Assembly: GCF_019097595.1 (NCBI RefSeq)
Contig: NC_080710.1
Location: forward strand, 10,594,780 to 10,658,779
Direction: 5' to 3'
Length of the DNA stretch: 64,000 bases
Source of the DNA: Hemibagrus wyckioides
Taxonomy: Eukaryota > Chordata > Actinopteri > Siluriformes > Bagridae
How positions within the stretch are numbered: the first letter of the stretch is position 1; each line of letters starts with the position of its first letter. Below are positions 25,920 through 38,749 of the stretch, piece after piece. Position numbers and translations under genes: made by a program. Under the pieces are notes generated by a model. It ran no database searches, was not told where the DNA came from, and saw only the letters and a program-made list of their open reading frames with translations.

Positions 25920-27940
25920 AAGACATATGGGATATTAAATGTTTTGTTCTTTTATATAGATAGTAAAGTGTATGCATAACATACACTCCCCTCCACACAC
26001 ACACACATTTTGTTTCATATCTAATACATTAATACAGTCTCCATGCCATTGCATTTCCAGCATAAATACCACCAAATATTTACCTTGTGTTATAGCTGGC
26101 AGAAATGTTGTGTCATTTGGCATGTACAGTGTTGAGAGATGCTTTACTGTGTGGTAGGATTCATGTTTTTTTACTATGTACTCAGGCAGGGCTTGTGTCT
26201 CTTTCCTGCTCTCTTATTCATCCATTACTAAAAAGTAGGACAGTGTTTCCATATCTTACACGTTTGGAGCACTTTTGCACCTCAGTGTTTGCTGACAGAA
26301 TTTGACGAACCTTTGGTTATACTCCAGCAGATCTTGCAATTATCCACACGTATACTTTATGTAGTTAATAGATCTTTTAGGATTAGCAGAAATCCTGACT
26401 GCTCCATGTAGCTTAGGCCCTCCTTCCCTTGGTGAATTGAATCTTTCACTATGATGGTGAAATTAATTTATGTCTACAAATGCTTGTAGTTGCAAAACTG
26501 AAACTTGCTCATTAGTCACTTGTCATGACGATGTAGTTTTTGCTTCAGGATGACAAATTGTCTTTATTCTGAGCAGGATGTGATTGCCTTTTCTCTGGTT
26601 CAAGAAATTCTTGAACTTATTGATCATGCTTTTGTTAGCTAACTGAAAATTGGCTAAATTATGAACTGCTGTACATAACATTATTTCATCTTAGATACAA
26701 TAGGTTAACTTATGTATTTTTATGGAAATGTATGTCATATTAGTACAAAAGATAAGTGCACAAGGTGATTGATTACACCGCATTAATGTTGTTTGCAGCA
26801 GGTGTTAACATCTCATTTTTCCATGTAATGCTTTATTCTGATTTTTTTTTCTTCATGCCACATAAACTTACTGGGAAATTTGTTGTTGCCTGAATCTATT
26901 ATATCTGTTGTTTCTGCCTTGAAAACTTGTCTGGCCTTAGTATCCTCAGTCCAAACCCTAAGGATGAAGTTCCTGCAAAAAAATTACAGTGTTTATTTTC
27001 TCTCACCGGAGAAAAACAACAGAGAAACATCACTTGTTCTCTGCGACCCTGCCACGCTTTTCCTGCAGTTCACTACTGCTCCACTTTCTCTTGCTTCCAG
27101 GTCTGTGAATCAAAAAGTACAGATACACACACACTCACTTTTTTATGTGTATCTATATTCTGGAGCACACACAGACACCCACACACACTAGCACACTATC
27201 AAAAATCCTTAAGATCTGTACACCTGTAGGCCTTGCATGCTACTGTGAGGCACAATCAAAGTTCTCTGCTCATTTTTTGATGCAACAGAGGCCATGAGAT
27301 TTTTTTTTGAATTTACACTCTGGATAATTCTGGCTTGTTTCTACACGTGGCTGGTGGTTTGTGCATCAGCCAAATCTCTGTGAAACACACATCCCTGTGT
27401 GATTACTTGGAATGCGGTGCTGCAACCTCCATGATCTCGTGTTCTCTCATTTCTAAAAACAGACTATGTGCATGAATCTGAGAGTTTGTGTGTTTGTGAT
27501 GAAATGAGAGTGCATGCTGCTGATTTAGATCAGAGCTTGACCCCCTCTCAGATGAACATTTAGTCTACATCATCCAGCATACTGGCGTATGCCACCCGCG
27601 CATGTACGCACACCCGTGTGTATATAAGAGAGTTTGTGCATGAACACTTTTATGTATCTGGTAGGCTGGTTACCATGGCTTTGAGAGTTAAGCAATCAAA
27701 TGCATACTATGATCTCTCTTGTCTTTTATTCCATAACCCTGCAGCTATATATAGAATCCTCCATATACTCCCACTCTGCCTCCTCCCACTAGCTTTCTCT
27801 CTTTAAATCTTCCTCCACACACAAATTCTCCACCACTTTGCTCTCACACCTTCATGTGTGTCATTCTGTCAATCATCTGATTTATAATAGCTGTTACTTA
27901 GTTACTTGCGTAGCAACTGGCAGAATTACCACAGATTCTG
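25920..27940. other. Non-coding stretch, nothing recognised
   Basis: Short CA patches near 25998, 27125 and 27170 only. No coding exon supported. Confidence 0.45.
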
Positions 27941-27945
27941 TGTTG

Positions 27946-28350
<405 letters not shown>

Positions 28351-28359
28351 CCTTGCACA

Positions 28360-30980
28360 ATTTAATTGTGTTTTTTGGAGTTGTTATGAAGTCTGTTGTA
28401 TGAGGCTTTATTTATTTATGCCAAATTTCATGCTGAACTGAGCGAATTGAGCGTTCTACTCTTAGATGTCACACGGTGAGAAAATGGCAAGGCCTAATTA
28501 ATGAGATACAGAGAACTTCATTTAGAAGACATTTGTTATCTTACATTGGATTAAGGCTGAAAATGTTACTCATCAGCATCGGTTATCTTTCTTTGAGTTA
28601 GGGCTCAACAAATTAAAACCTATGCAGCATACATAATAATGTCGTAAGTCCACTGAACACACACGCACACACACACACACACACACATTATGCATGCATT
28701 CACTGAGCTATGAAACAAGGCAACGGTAATCTTCTATTAAATGTTTGCGCTTCCATAATCTCATCATATTGCATCTCTGCTTATTCCACTTAGCATATGG
28801 CCTATTACCATAATCACACCTCACTGGTACTCTGATAAACATTTTAACCATGAGAATCTGGAAGGTTGCAGCGATATCCTGCCATAATAAGGCTGCGCAA
28901 AATGGCGGTTTCAGGTTTAACTATGCTGATTTTATTGCCCTCAGTGAGACAACTATAATATCTCCCACTGGATTTCTGCTCTGTAATAAAGTCCCTTCAT
29001 GCTTGCTTTCCAAATACATTTCAGCCTACAATCATCCTGATCAGAATCAGAAGATTTTTGTTTGCGAGTATGTCTGAAACAGAGATCCTGTGGATTCATG
29101 TGGAAGTCGATGGATTTCCTTAAGACATTTTGTATGAAGGTGATGGACTTAATGGTGAAAACATAACCCAGAACAAACCGATGTAAATCTGGCAAGCTTT
29201 TCTGCTCATGGGAACCATTCTGGCGTCCACCTCAAAGTGTAAACCATTTGTTCATATAGGCTTGGCTTCAGTGGCAATATCAAGAGCTTGGTTGTGGTTG
29301 TGATATTTGCTATATGTATTTGGGCATGTAGCTGTTGGCACCAGTGATCATTTTAGTGAATTTAAAGGAATCTTACAGCATATTAGCAATATATTATTAT
29401 AAGATCACTTATTTTCTATAGCTCAAAAATACCAGGCAAAAACAGCTAAGATCTATTGAAGGGTAATACTCTTTCAACATTTTTTTTCTAACCAATAACT
29501 CAACCCCTAGCACTGCCATGACATTTACTTAAATGGAATATCATCCTAATGTTAAAAAAAAAGATACTATCGATCCATTACTCTAATATCCATTACTCTA
29601 ATCATATACATATGATGTATTAAACACTATAAACTGAAAAATATAATAATTTGTGGAATTCTAATAATGTGATTTAATTAAAAATAAAAAAAATGTCCAG
29701 GGTTTCACAGAAGTGCGGATGATTCGGAAAATTCATCAGACTCTTTTTTACTGTTATATTTCTATGTTCGATTTTGCTCTGGAATCTTATTCCACGGTTG
29801 TTTTTGTGAATTTCAGGGTGAAATATTGTGATTACTACAAATCGTCAGGCCCTGGCACTGAAATGATTGCCGTAGTAGATATCACACGACGAAAAGCACT
29901 TAAATCCAAGGTCAGAACTGTAAATAACCGAGACACCCCTAAGAAACATAAATACAACATAAATAAAACATCCACTCCATGATTTTCCTCATTAACAGGA
30001 AAAGGTACTTGTGCCTATTTGCACTTTATATGTTCATACTGAGTAAAAAAAAAAAAAAGAGTGATGTGTTATAAAAGACATAATATTATTCAGGTGTGTG
30101 TTTAGGAAACATGAGAATAAAATATAAAAAGCGGAGACAACAAAAGCAGGTACAGTTACAGAAAGAGAATAGCCACTTGGAACATTGTTTTATATTAAAT
30201 ATAATCATGGTAATATCAAAGCCTGCTGATGTTTTCTTTTTCTGTATCGCCTTCATGTTTCTTCACATCTCACTAAATATCTGTTGCCACAGCAGCAAAC
30301 ACTGACTGAGCGAGAGACTGATTGAAAGAGCAAATGCCATGTGACACGTTTACTGGGGGAGCTCTGTGTCAGATCTGTGTGTGTTTGCAAGAAGAGAGAA
30401 CGACTGAAGACGAGACAATTAATGTCACTGCCAGTCACTGAATCAAAAGAATCTGTGCATATTCACCTTAGCATTAATGTTAGGCTGAAGTACTCTTTGG
30501 CAAATCTGTATGTATGTACATGTATCCGAGTTTGCGTGTGCATTCATCCATTCAACAGAGCCTGGACTTCAGTCCATCAGAGGAACACACACGCACACAC
30601 ACACACACACACAAACACTCTGGCTCTGGGCCTTTTTTTTCTCCAGTAATTTTATGAAGAAGCAGTTTTCCTTATGGGGGCTTGCCAAATGTCCCAGCAA
30701 GGTCAAAACTCTCTGATATCCCTTCCTTAAGGGGACAAATGGTCCCACTAAGATATAAAAAGATGGCCAACCCCACCCCCACGCACACACACAGTGTAGT
30801 GGAGCTAATCCACCTACCAGTATTTTTTTTATTTTTTGGAAAAGCTGTAAGAAACCCACACAGACACAGAGAGAGCATGTGGAACTTCTCACAGACTTAA
30901 TAGTAACCGTAGCTCAGTACCCAGTTAGTAAGTAATGATACTGTTTCTAGATATATTTATACCTAATACAATAATGTTAA
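28360..30980. other. Non-coding stretch
   Basis: Contains (CA)n at 28662-28687 and 30589-30612. No gene or named transposon is seen. Confidence 0.45.
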
Positions 30981-30984
30981 GAAA

Positions 30985-31110
30985 CAGTTACACTGGATAG
31001 CACTGCTGCCACACAGCTCCAGGGTTTGATCCTGAGCTCAAGCTACTGTCTGTGTAAAGAGGTTTTCTCCCACCTCCCATAAACAGGTTATTAGCTGAAG
31101 ATGAATGAAT
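30985..31110 (+). repeat. SINE-like repeat (family B), internally deleted
   Basis: GGATAGCACTGCTGCC, ACAGCTCCAGGGTTTGATCC, TGAGCTCAAGCTACTGTCTG, TCTCCCACCTCCCATAAACA and an AAGATGAATGAAT tail. The family's middle section is missing. Confidence 0.6.
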
Positions 31111-31134
31111 TAAAAAAACATTTTATCTCTCAAA

Positions 31135-31350
31135 GGATGCAATGAAAAAGTGTTTGCTCTATTGTCTGGAGATCATGAATTCAAACCTCGCTGATGCTAC
31201 AGCTATCTGTTGCCAGGAGCCAAGAGAGCAAAAACAGGCCGCGGTCTCTGGGTGGGAGGCTATCACGCTCGCTCTGCCCTGTCACTCACAGTGACACTAG
31301 CCAATCACAGTCATCTGAGAGGTCATGCATGCAGAATAGGGAAGATGCTT
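31135..31350 (+). repeat. SINE-like repeat (family C)
   Basis: GGAGATCATGAATTCAAACC (box B-like), GCTGATGCTACAGC, TCTCTGGGTGGGAGGCTATC and ACACTAGCCAATCACAG form a recognisable fish repeat. Confidence 0.5.
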
Positions 31351-31384
31351 TCGTCTGCGTTGGTTTGAATTCATACATAAAAGA

Positions 31385-31545
31385 ATACACTGGATGCAGT
31401 GCCGGTCCCAAGCTCGGATAAAATGGGAGGGTTGCATCAGGAAGGGCATTCGGCATAAAACCTGTGCCAAGTTGTTGTGTGGAGCATTTGGTTCGCTGTG
31501 GCGACCCCTCACGCACAAGGGAACAGCCGAATGATCAACAACGAC
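31385..31545 (+). repeat. LINE 3'-tail-like repeat
   Basis: GTGCCGGTCCCAAGCTCGGA, AAATGGGAGGGTTGCATCAG, GAAGGGCATTCGGC and GCGACCCCTCACGCACAAGG match the 3' end of a common fish non-LTR element (RTE/L2-like). Confidence 0.55.
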
Positions 31546-31559
31546 AACATGCATAAAAG

Positions 31560-32270
31560 AATACATACTTTAATAGATTTATATAATATTACAACAATAA
31601 TTACAATACCACTAAAACTAATAATAATAATCTGTGCACATTGTTCTGCTTATCACAAATGTAGCTACTAAACTAGTATCAAGTGTTTGCTTCATTGTTG
31701 ATGTATATCTGTATTTATTAACACAAATTTACATAATGTATTTCCTTAAAAGATATTACAGTACATAATCTCATTGTTAAATGACCAACTTTGTTAAATA
31801 GCTTAGATAGTCTCTTTTCACAAAATCTCTATTCACAGTGTAGACAAAATAAAAAACATCCACAGAACAGATTTCCATTTCATTTCTGCCTCCAAAATTC
31901 CCCAAGGGGCAAAATGAATGACATCAAATTGAAGAAAAAAAAAAAAAAAAAATCCAGGGTAGCTCTACTGTACAGTTTCCTAAACCACATCAGCAAGCCT
32001 GGATGCAGTTTGAGGCAGATATTTACAGAAAAGGTTTTTTGGTGAAGCCGACATATTTGTCAGCTCAGCTGATCTAATGGAGTTGAATAATTCCCTGAGT
32101 GCAAGAACATATATAGTATTTTATTTGATTCAGTATTGGATATAGAGAAGGTGTCTGGGGAACATGTATTGGAGGAAAATGTATTGAAGTAATACTTAAA
32201 ATTGACAAAAGCATTTCTAGTGGAATACAGTAGAAATATTCCCAAATTGATGTACTTCTTGTCATGGAAC
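31560..32270. other. Non-coding stretch
   Basis: AT-rich; A-run at about 31935-31952. Nothing else recognised. Confidence 0.45.
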
Positions 32271-32329
32271 AGACTATGGAGGTAGGGTGAGTTTAATACA
32301 AAAACAAGGAGCAAACAATTTAACGGTTC

Positions 32330-32735
32330 CACAGGGAAAGTGAGTACATTATGGCAGGGGCGCACAAAAACAAGTGATCCAAAAAGAACAGAGCATGCAA
32401 AAGTAATGGAACAGGCAAAAGAACACACAGTAGAGTCCAAACTGTAATTCCAAGGCAAAAACAGGCAATGTTCAATTCAGAGCAAATCAGCTATACCCAA
32501 GAACAAACGAGGGACAAAAACAGGTAAACAGTCCAAGATCAAAAACAGGCAAACACAGCAGAAATCCAAAGGCTTAGTAACGACACGAATCAGAAGTAAC
32601 AAAGGGAGAGCCTAACACATAAACGGGGAACAGGTGAGTGTAAATGAAAAGTCTGGTGATTGCAAATGAGGGAGCGCCGGTGGCTGTTGGGAGTTGTATG
32701 CCGGGGTGACGTGATATTCTGTGACACTTCTTTAC
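32330..32735. repeat. LTR-like repeat remnant
   Basis: Purine- and A-rich text with repeated AAAAACAGGCAA blocks, ending GTTGTATGCCGGGGTGACGT and TTCTGTGACACTTC, which resembles the edge of fish LTR retrotransposon LTRs. No flanking coding region or second LTR is seen. Confidence 0.35.
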
Positions 32736-32739
32736 ACGC

Positions 32740-32926
32740 TGCCAGTACCTACACTATGTGACTTTTTTCAACAATTGATCACACAATAGAGATTTTATAG
32801 TTTATACATATACAGTATATTATAATCTCTGGAACGTATTTAAATTTGTTACTTTATTAATAATTTATTACATATTAAAACAACATCAGTAGAATAATTA
32901 ATGGATTATTTTGATTGATTCTTTAG

Positions 32927-32964
<38 letters not shown>

Positions 32965-35940
32965 TTATTAACAGCAGTATACAAACTGGAATAACAACAT
33001 AACACGTATCAATTCAATGCACCCCCCTCTCCCCCTGCGGTCTCTAAAATGGTGTAGCTAATGGATAGGAGAGAGATTCTTCAGTATTAATGTTATTACA
33101 GCATATATAAAGTCAGCTTTGCGTCTGTCTATCTGTCCATTATTCCAGGAAACATCACATGCCTGGCTGAATTAGGACTCACTATGTCAGGGAGTTCTGA
33201 AAAACGAATGGTTTAACTGAGACAAACAACAGCGTTTATGTCTGTTTTTCCCCGATGTTAACCGTGATAGCGATCAGTAAAGCTAAGGTGATCTTTTGTC
33301 AATCCACTCAGGGTTGTGCAGCAAAGGGAAGTAGATTCTCAGGGTGACTTTTCTTGCAGGACTGACATATTTGGCTCTGAATCATCTGATTTATTGAAAG
33401 GTGAAACAGTCCTTTCCCAGGGAGCAAATGACAAACAAGGGCGATGTGCATTATGGCCCTAGTGTTCAGCTCCACAGACAGTTTGACTTTCCTTGAATTA
33501 ATCCTCATTAATCCCTGATATCTACATTATACACCAGTTAGCTAAGGAAGTCAAATTCCTTGTTGATGTTTCCTAGTACAGCAAAACTCTGTAGTACAGG
33601 TAGTGATCAATTCTAAAGCTAAAACACAGTGTAAATTTAGTTTTTTTTTCACAAGACCATTTAACAGTACAGCTGGGGAAACGTTGATATTCCTGACAGT
33701 TTTGTCTCATTTCTGCCTTTACATTGTTACACAAAGCTAGGGCTAGCTAGCTTATTAAAAATGATTCATCAACCATTTAAAAACATATTACATCCTCAGA
33801 GTTCATATTTCCCAGTTGCCTAGCAACAGTGTTCCAATGACCAGAATTATTTGTCTTCACCATGTTAAAACTGTTAACTCAAGTACTATTTCACTATTTC
33901 TACACATTTTCATTTAGTCAATAAACTCAGTTCTGGTAATGAAGTGACATCTTTCCTGTTTATCGTCTCCTGATGAGATCCACAACAGGATCATTGTCAT
34001 ATACAGTATGTTCTGTATTACATGTTCCGTTCAGCACAACTATTCACTTTATTACTCACTCTGTTGAAGCCATGAGATTGGATGGACCAGCAGAAAGTGT
34101 AGCAATGTCCCCATGAGTTTCCATGCTGGTTCTTTGGTTTCCTCTCACCCCTACATCATTCTTGTATGTCTTTTGAATGTGAATGTGTGATGAACTGGAG
34201 TCCAATACATGTATATATTACTACAATTTTATGTATGACTAAATTTGAATTCATGGTTATTTTGTTTTAAACAGTTATAGCATCGTTATGTGTTTGGCAG
34301 ACTAACTATAAAGGCACTAAGGAGTCGTAAAGATTTGACAGATTAATAAAAATGCTATAGCGTTGATATATACCTGACAGACTAATGATGACATTGAGTA
34401 AAACACTATAACCATGGTGGGTGATGATTCTCTGCCAGAGTCTTAATTGCATTGTGTATGTGTGCAAAGAGCAGACAGCTTATTGTCTCATGCAGCAAAA
34501 TCAGTATCATCTGAACTTAACCGCAGGATAGCAATGAACTGCAATTCACCCACCCACTGCAAGTGAGACAGAGGAAGGAAAAGAGAGAGCTACGACATCA
34601 GCTGAGAGAACATGTCAGGGCATGCATCATCAATATCACTGGGTCTCGCTGTAAAAACACACAAATAACTGAGATCTATGCTCTGTGTGTCGATAGTGTC
34701 ACTGAACAAGCACAAAGCCTCATGGAAACTACACTTAAAGCACTGTCTGAATGACAAGGCATGCTATAGCTCAAGAGTGACCCAAAGAAGAAGAGATACT
34801 TAAAGAATTGTGTTTAGATATAAGAGGCAATGATAGAAGCAGATTGAAAGATCTGAAAGACAGAACTCAAGATGGGTCTATAAGAAAGAGGAAAGGAGAA
34901 TCAGGAAGAAAAGGTAGAATAATTACTTATTGTAAAAGCCTAAGGACATGAGGATTGAGGGATGGTCTGTCTGAGGGGAATAGTGATTGGACTGACAAAA
35001 GGACAAAGGGAGCGAGCGAGAGAGAGAGAGAGAGAGAGTGAGAGAGAATCAACTGACTGAACTGTAGCATTTCTGCCTGTGTGCTGAAGGTGTGTGTGTT
35101 TGTGTGTGTGTGTGTGTGCGTGTGCGTGCAGGCGCATGTGTTATACTGTGCGTGTGTGCCCAGAGTTGCAACTATATAGGTGTGTGTTTGCTGCTGACAC
35201 TAGGCTTTATTTGACAGCAAAGGGGTTTTGAAGTTTTATTGAGCCCTTGCTGCATCTGCCTACGAAAGCCGAGAGGGTCGCAGCACAGATGACGTGGATG
35301 TCTCATCTGGAATCGCTCCGGATCAGCTTCAGGCAAAAAAAAGAGAAAATAAAAACACCTTATTTTTGTTTCTCTCCTACACAGACAAGCCTTGTGACAC
35401 AGAAATAAGTCTAAGTCCAACCATCTGAAGCTACACACAGTGTGGCGTTGAGCAACATCTTTCATTTAAGATCAATATTCAACATTCATGTAACGAAATC
35501 CAATTGAGTATTTCGCATTGCTATTATTGTAACTGTCAGATTCACTTCTTACTTACAAAGATGAAGATACAAATGAATTGCCAGCTATCTACTCCTCCCT
35601 TCCCCTGAGGCTCCCCTCCTCTCTTTCTCTCGCTCTCTCACTCACTATTTCCCTTTCTTTCTCTCTCTTGATAATTACGATGGCACAATTATACGGTTTT
35701 CTTGCAGTCATAAAAAGGCTCTGCAGACTGCCAAGAGTGCAGCAAATATTCTGTCTGTTTCTCTCTCCCCCTTGACTGCTTTGAGAAAACAGTGGGCATC
35801 GGAAGAGATATATATCTGCATTTGTTGGTCAGTGATTTAGAATGATTGCACTATACAATAGTACACATGCATTTCTTCGCATGGCATGCATGTGAAAAAA
35901 TAAGTTAAATCTTGATTGTTTTTTTGAAATTCAGTGTTTA
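32740..35940. other. Non-coding stretch
   Basis: Contains (ATT)n at 32930-32963, GA and GT tracts at 35010-35046 and 35090-35119, a perfect RFX X-box-like motif at 33815-33827 and a weak family B SINE tail near 34130-34215. No coding exon. Confidence 0.45.
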
Positions 35941-35943
35941 AGT

Positions 35944-36380
35944 GTTACCACAAAGTAGTGAGCATACAATTATCAAGAATGTCATTGTGTGCTGTAGCAT
36001 TGAGATTTACCTTCACTGGAACTACCCCTGTGCAAAAAGCAAGCTTTGTAAAGACATGTTTTTCTGATTCCTCTCTATAAGAACACAAGTGGCTTGCACA
36101 GTGCCTTGACCTGAACCCAACTAGACACTTTTGCATTGAAATGAAAGTCCGACTGTGTGCCCGGCCTTCTTGCCGGGTATCAGAGCCTTTCCTCAGTGCT
36201 ATAATGCTTATGTGGCAGAATGGGCACACGTCCCCACAGCCACATTACAAAATCTATTGGAAAGCCTATCCAAATATGTGTAGGCTGTTATAGGAGAAAC
36301 GGTGGGATCAAGTCCATATTAATGCGCATGGGCTTAGAGTGGGATGTGTGGTGTGATGGTCAGGTGGGCATATAGTGTAT
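35944..36380 (+). mobile_element. Tc1-like remnant, same family as 21573
   Basis: TGTTACCACAAAGTAGTGAG, TGTGCTGTAGCATTGAG, CCTTGACCTGAACCCAAC and CCCACAGCCACATTACAAAA follow that family's order, and the right end reads GATGGTCAGGTGGGCATATA. The left terminus is missing. Confidence 0.65.
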
Positions 36381-36871
36381 GTATGAATTAATGTATGTAT
36401 GTATGAGCTGAAGGATGTTTTTGTGCTGCTATTTCTGTTTATGAAAATATGTAATTTGGATAACACCAGACAGATTCACTTAAAGGTACTACTACTTTCA
36501 AATAAGAAGCCCTCTTCTTGTCCATTTTGCATGCTTGCCGTAATGAATATGCAGTTTGCGGCAGCAATTCTTAAAATAACAGATAGATTCAAATAGATTA
36601 ATTTATCCCCCTCAGTGTGATTAATTTAGCCCCCTCGGTGTTTGAGGATAATTTGGGATACTGCAATTGTGTGTGTAAATGAACCCAGTTGAAGGGTAGG
36701 TATTGCATTTGCATAAGCCAGTTTCCACTATATGATAATGAAATGAAATAATAGTTATGTAAATAACTCTGGTTCTATGACCCCAGGATAACTGCCAGGG
36801 CAGTCTGAAGCACCTAGATACCTCCTTGTGTGTGCATGCATGCATTACAATAAAGTCATGTAATGATATAC

Positions 36872-37856
36872 TTACTGAGCACTTTATTAGGAACATCTGT
36901 ACACCAACTATTTTAGCCAATTATCTAATCAGCTAATCATTTGGCAGCACTACAATGCATAACGTCTTGTAGATATGGGTAATGCTCACATCAACCATCA
37001 GAGTCAGGAAGAATGTGATCACAGTGATTTTGACCGTTTTGATTGTTGGTGCCAGACAGGCTAGTTTGAGTATTTCAGAAATTGCTGATTACTGATGCTG
37101 GTTTGAGCTGACAGTAGCTCTGATAATCACTCTGTTCAATGGCGGTGAGCAGAAAAGCATCTCACAATTCACAACACTTAGAACCTTGGGGCAGAGTGAA
37201 CAGCAGAAGACCACATCAGATTCCATTTCTTTCAGCCAAGAACAGAAAGCTGAGCCTGCAGTGGACACAGACGCACCAAAACCAGATGGTTGAAGACTGG
37301 AAAAATGTAGCCTGGTCTGATGAATCTGGATTTCTGCTGAGGCACACAGATGATATGGATAGAATTTGGCACCAAAAGCATGAATCCATGGACCCAACCA
37401 ACCTTGTGTCAACAGTCCAGGCTGGTGGAGGTGGTGTAATGGTGTGGGGAATGTTTTCTTGGCACACTTTGGGCTGTTAATATCATCAGTTATATGCCAC
37501 AGTCTATTTGAGTATCCACGATTTTACTATTTTCTAATGGCCACTTCCAGCATGATAATTCACACAGCAAAAGACATCTCAAAGTGGTCACATGTACATG
37601 ACAGGATGTTCAGTGTTTTTCAGTTACCTTCCCAGTCACCGGATCAGAATCCCATAGATCATCTTTGGGATGTGTTAGAACGAGAGATTAACGTCATGAA
37701 AGTGGGCCTTAAAATCTGCAGTAATTGCAAGATGCAGTCATGTTAACATGGACCATAATCTTGTGGAATCCATGCCATGCCAAAGTAAGGGTGTTTTGAA
37801 AGCATAGGGACATCCTACACAGTATTAGTATATGTTCCCAATAAAATGCTCAGTTT
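36872..37856 (+). mobile_element. Tc1-like transposon, near full length, degenerate
   Basis: The terminal inverted repeats are ACTGAGCACTTTATTAGGAA at 36874 and its near complement at 37832-37854. The element is about 985 bp, against roughly 1.2 kb for intact Tc1-like copies. The interior reads as transposase in pieces. Confidence 0.85.
37000..37746 (+). pseudogene. Tc1-like transposase pseudogene
   Basis: The plus-strand text gives EDWKNVAWSDESGF and STVQAGGGGVMVWGMFSWHT (frame around 37139-37480), then QSPDQNPIDHLWDVLEREI in another frame (37444-37746). The catalytic Glu of the DDE motif is replaced by Asp (codon 37657-37659). A frameshift and internal loss separate the blocks, so it is dead. 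Confidence 0.85.
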
Positions 37857-38199
37857 ATATGGCACAATATTTACAATAAGTGCAGCAGTCATACAGCCTG
37901 TAGCCTTCCTGCCCAGTCAGCACGGTTCCAAATGGCAAGGAGCCTTGATGATTATCTTGGGTTCAAATATCCACAGTTACTGTACACACATTGAATATAT
38001 ATGGGGTATTCTGTTCCACCCCTTCTACCTGCCAGGGGCAGGGTGAAACAGCTGGATAGGATATGATAGAAGCAGGTGTTTGGGATTTTAATAGTTTGCT
38101 CATGTACCGTGGAGTGAAACACTACTTCATAGGTTAATAGTAATATTCTACAAACAATTGTAACCAAATTTTATGGGAGCTGATGTAATGCAGATAAAA

Positions 38200-38745
38200 T
38201 AGAAGTAATAGAGATTAAACATTCTGGTTCTAGTTGGGTTCTGCTCTATTGTGGACTAACCAGTGCTTGTTTATACACCTGCTGATTCATCCAGACAGAA
38301 ATACATTACAGTATTTCAACCTAGAGGTAATAAAAGCTTGAACTACTTTTTCTGCATCATATAATGACATTATATTTCTCAGCCTGGCAGTGATTCTGGA
38401 TATGGCAGTGCTACTAAAATTTTCTACATGTGCCTTTGATGAGAGACTGGGGTCAGTAATCAAACTAAGGTCATTCAGTACTTGAGAGTTATTGCATAAT
38501 GAGAAAACTTATTTCTAGCTGTCTCTGACCTTGTAGAAGTAATACAGTCTTGTCAGGATAAAGTAAGATGACGTTATTCAGCATCCTGTGTCCAATGTTG
38601 TTTAAAAACCTCTAGTAGGCTGATATATGTCTGCTGGTTTGGCTGAAACATGTTGGCATGTATCCTTAGCATTGCAGTGGATGTTAATCACATGTTAATT
38701 AAAAGCACTGGCCCTAGAACAGAGCCTTGTGGAACACTAAACCTT
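38200..38745 (-). pseudogene. L2/CR1-like LINE reverse-transcriptase relic
   Basis: The minus strand reads SVPQGSVLGPVL at 38738-38701, a decayed active-site strand at 38679-38653 (HCNAKDTC where HCYADDT is expected), and RNIMSLYDAEKVVQAF around 38380-38331. The order and wording match the RT and post-RT region of L2/CR1-type LINEs. The catalytic Asp pair is damaged and spacing is short. Related text may continue to about 39640, but I cannot define it. Confidence 0.7.
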
Positions 38746-38749
38746 GCTG

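Noticed and set aside
30569..30892. 107-codon minus-strand ORF with Cys/Val runs
   Set aside because: Its ends are translated (GT)n repeats and the middle lacks protein-like conservation.
32060..32458. 132-codon minus-strand ORF
   Set aside because: Overlaps an LTR-like repeat; no retroviral or host protein motif is visible.
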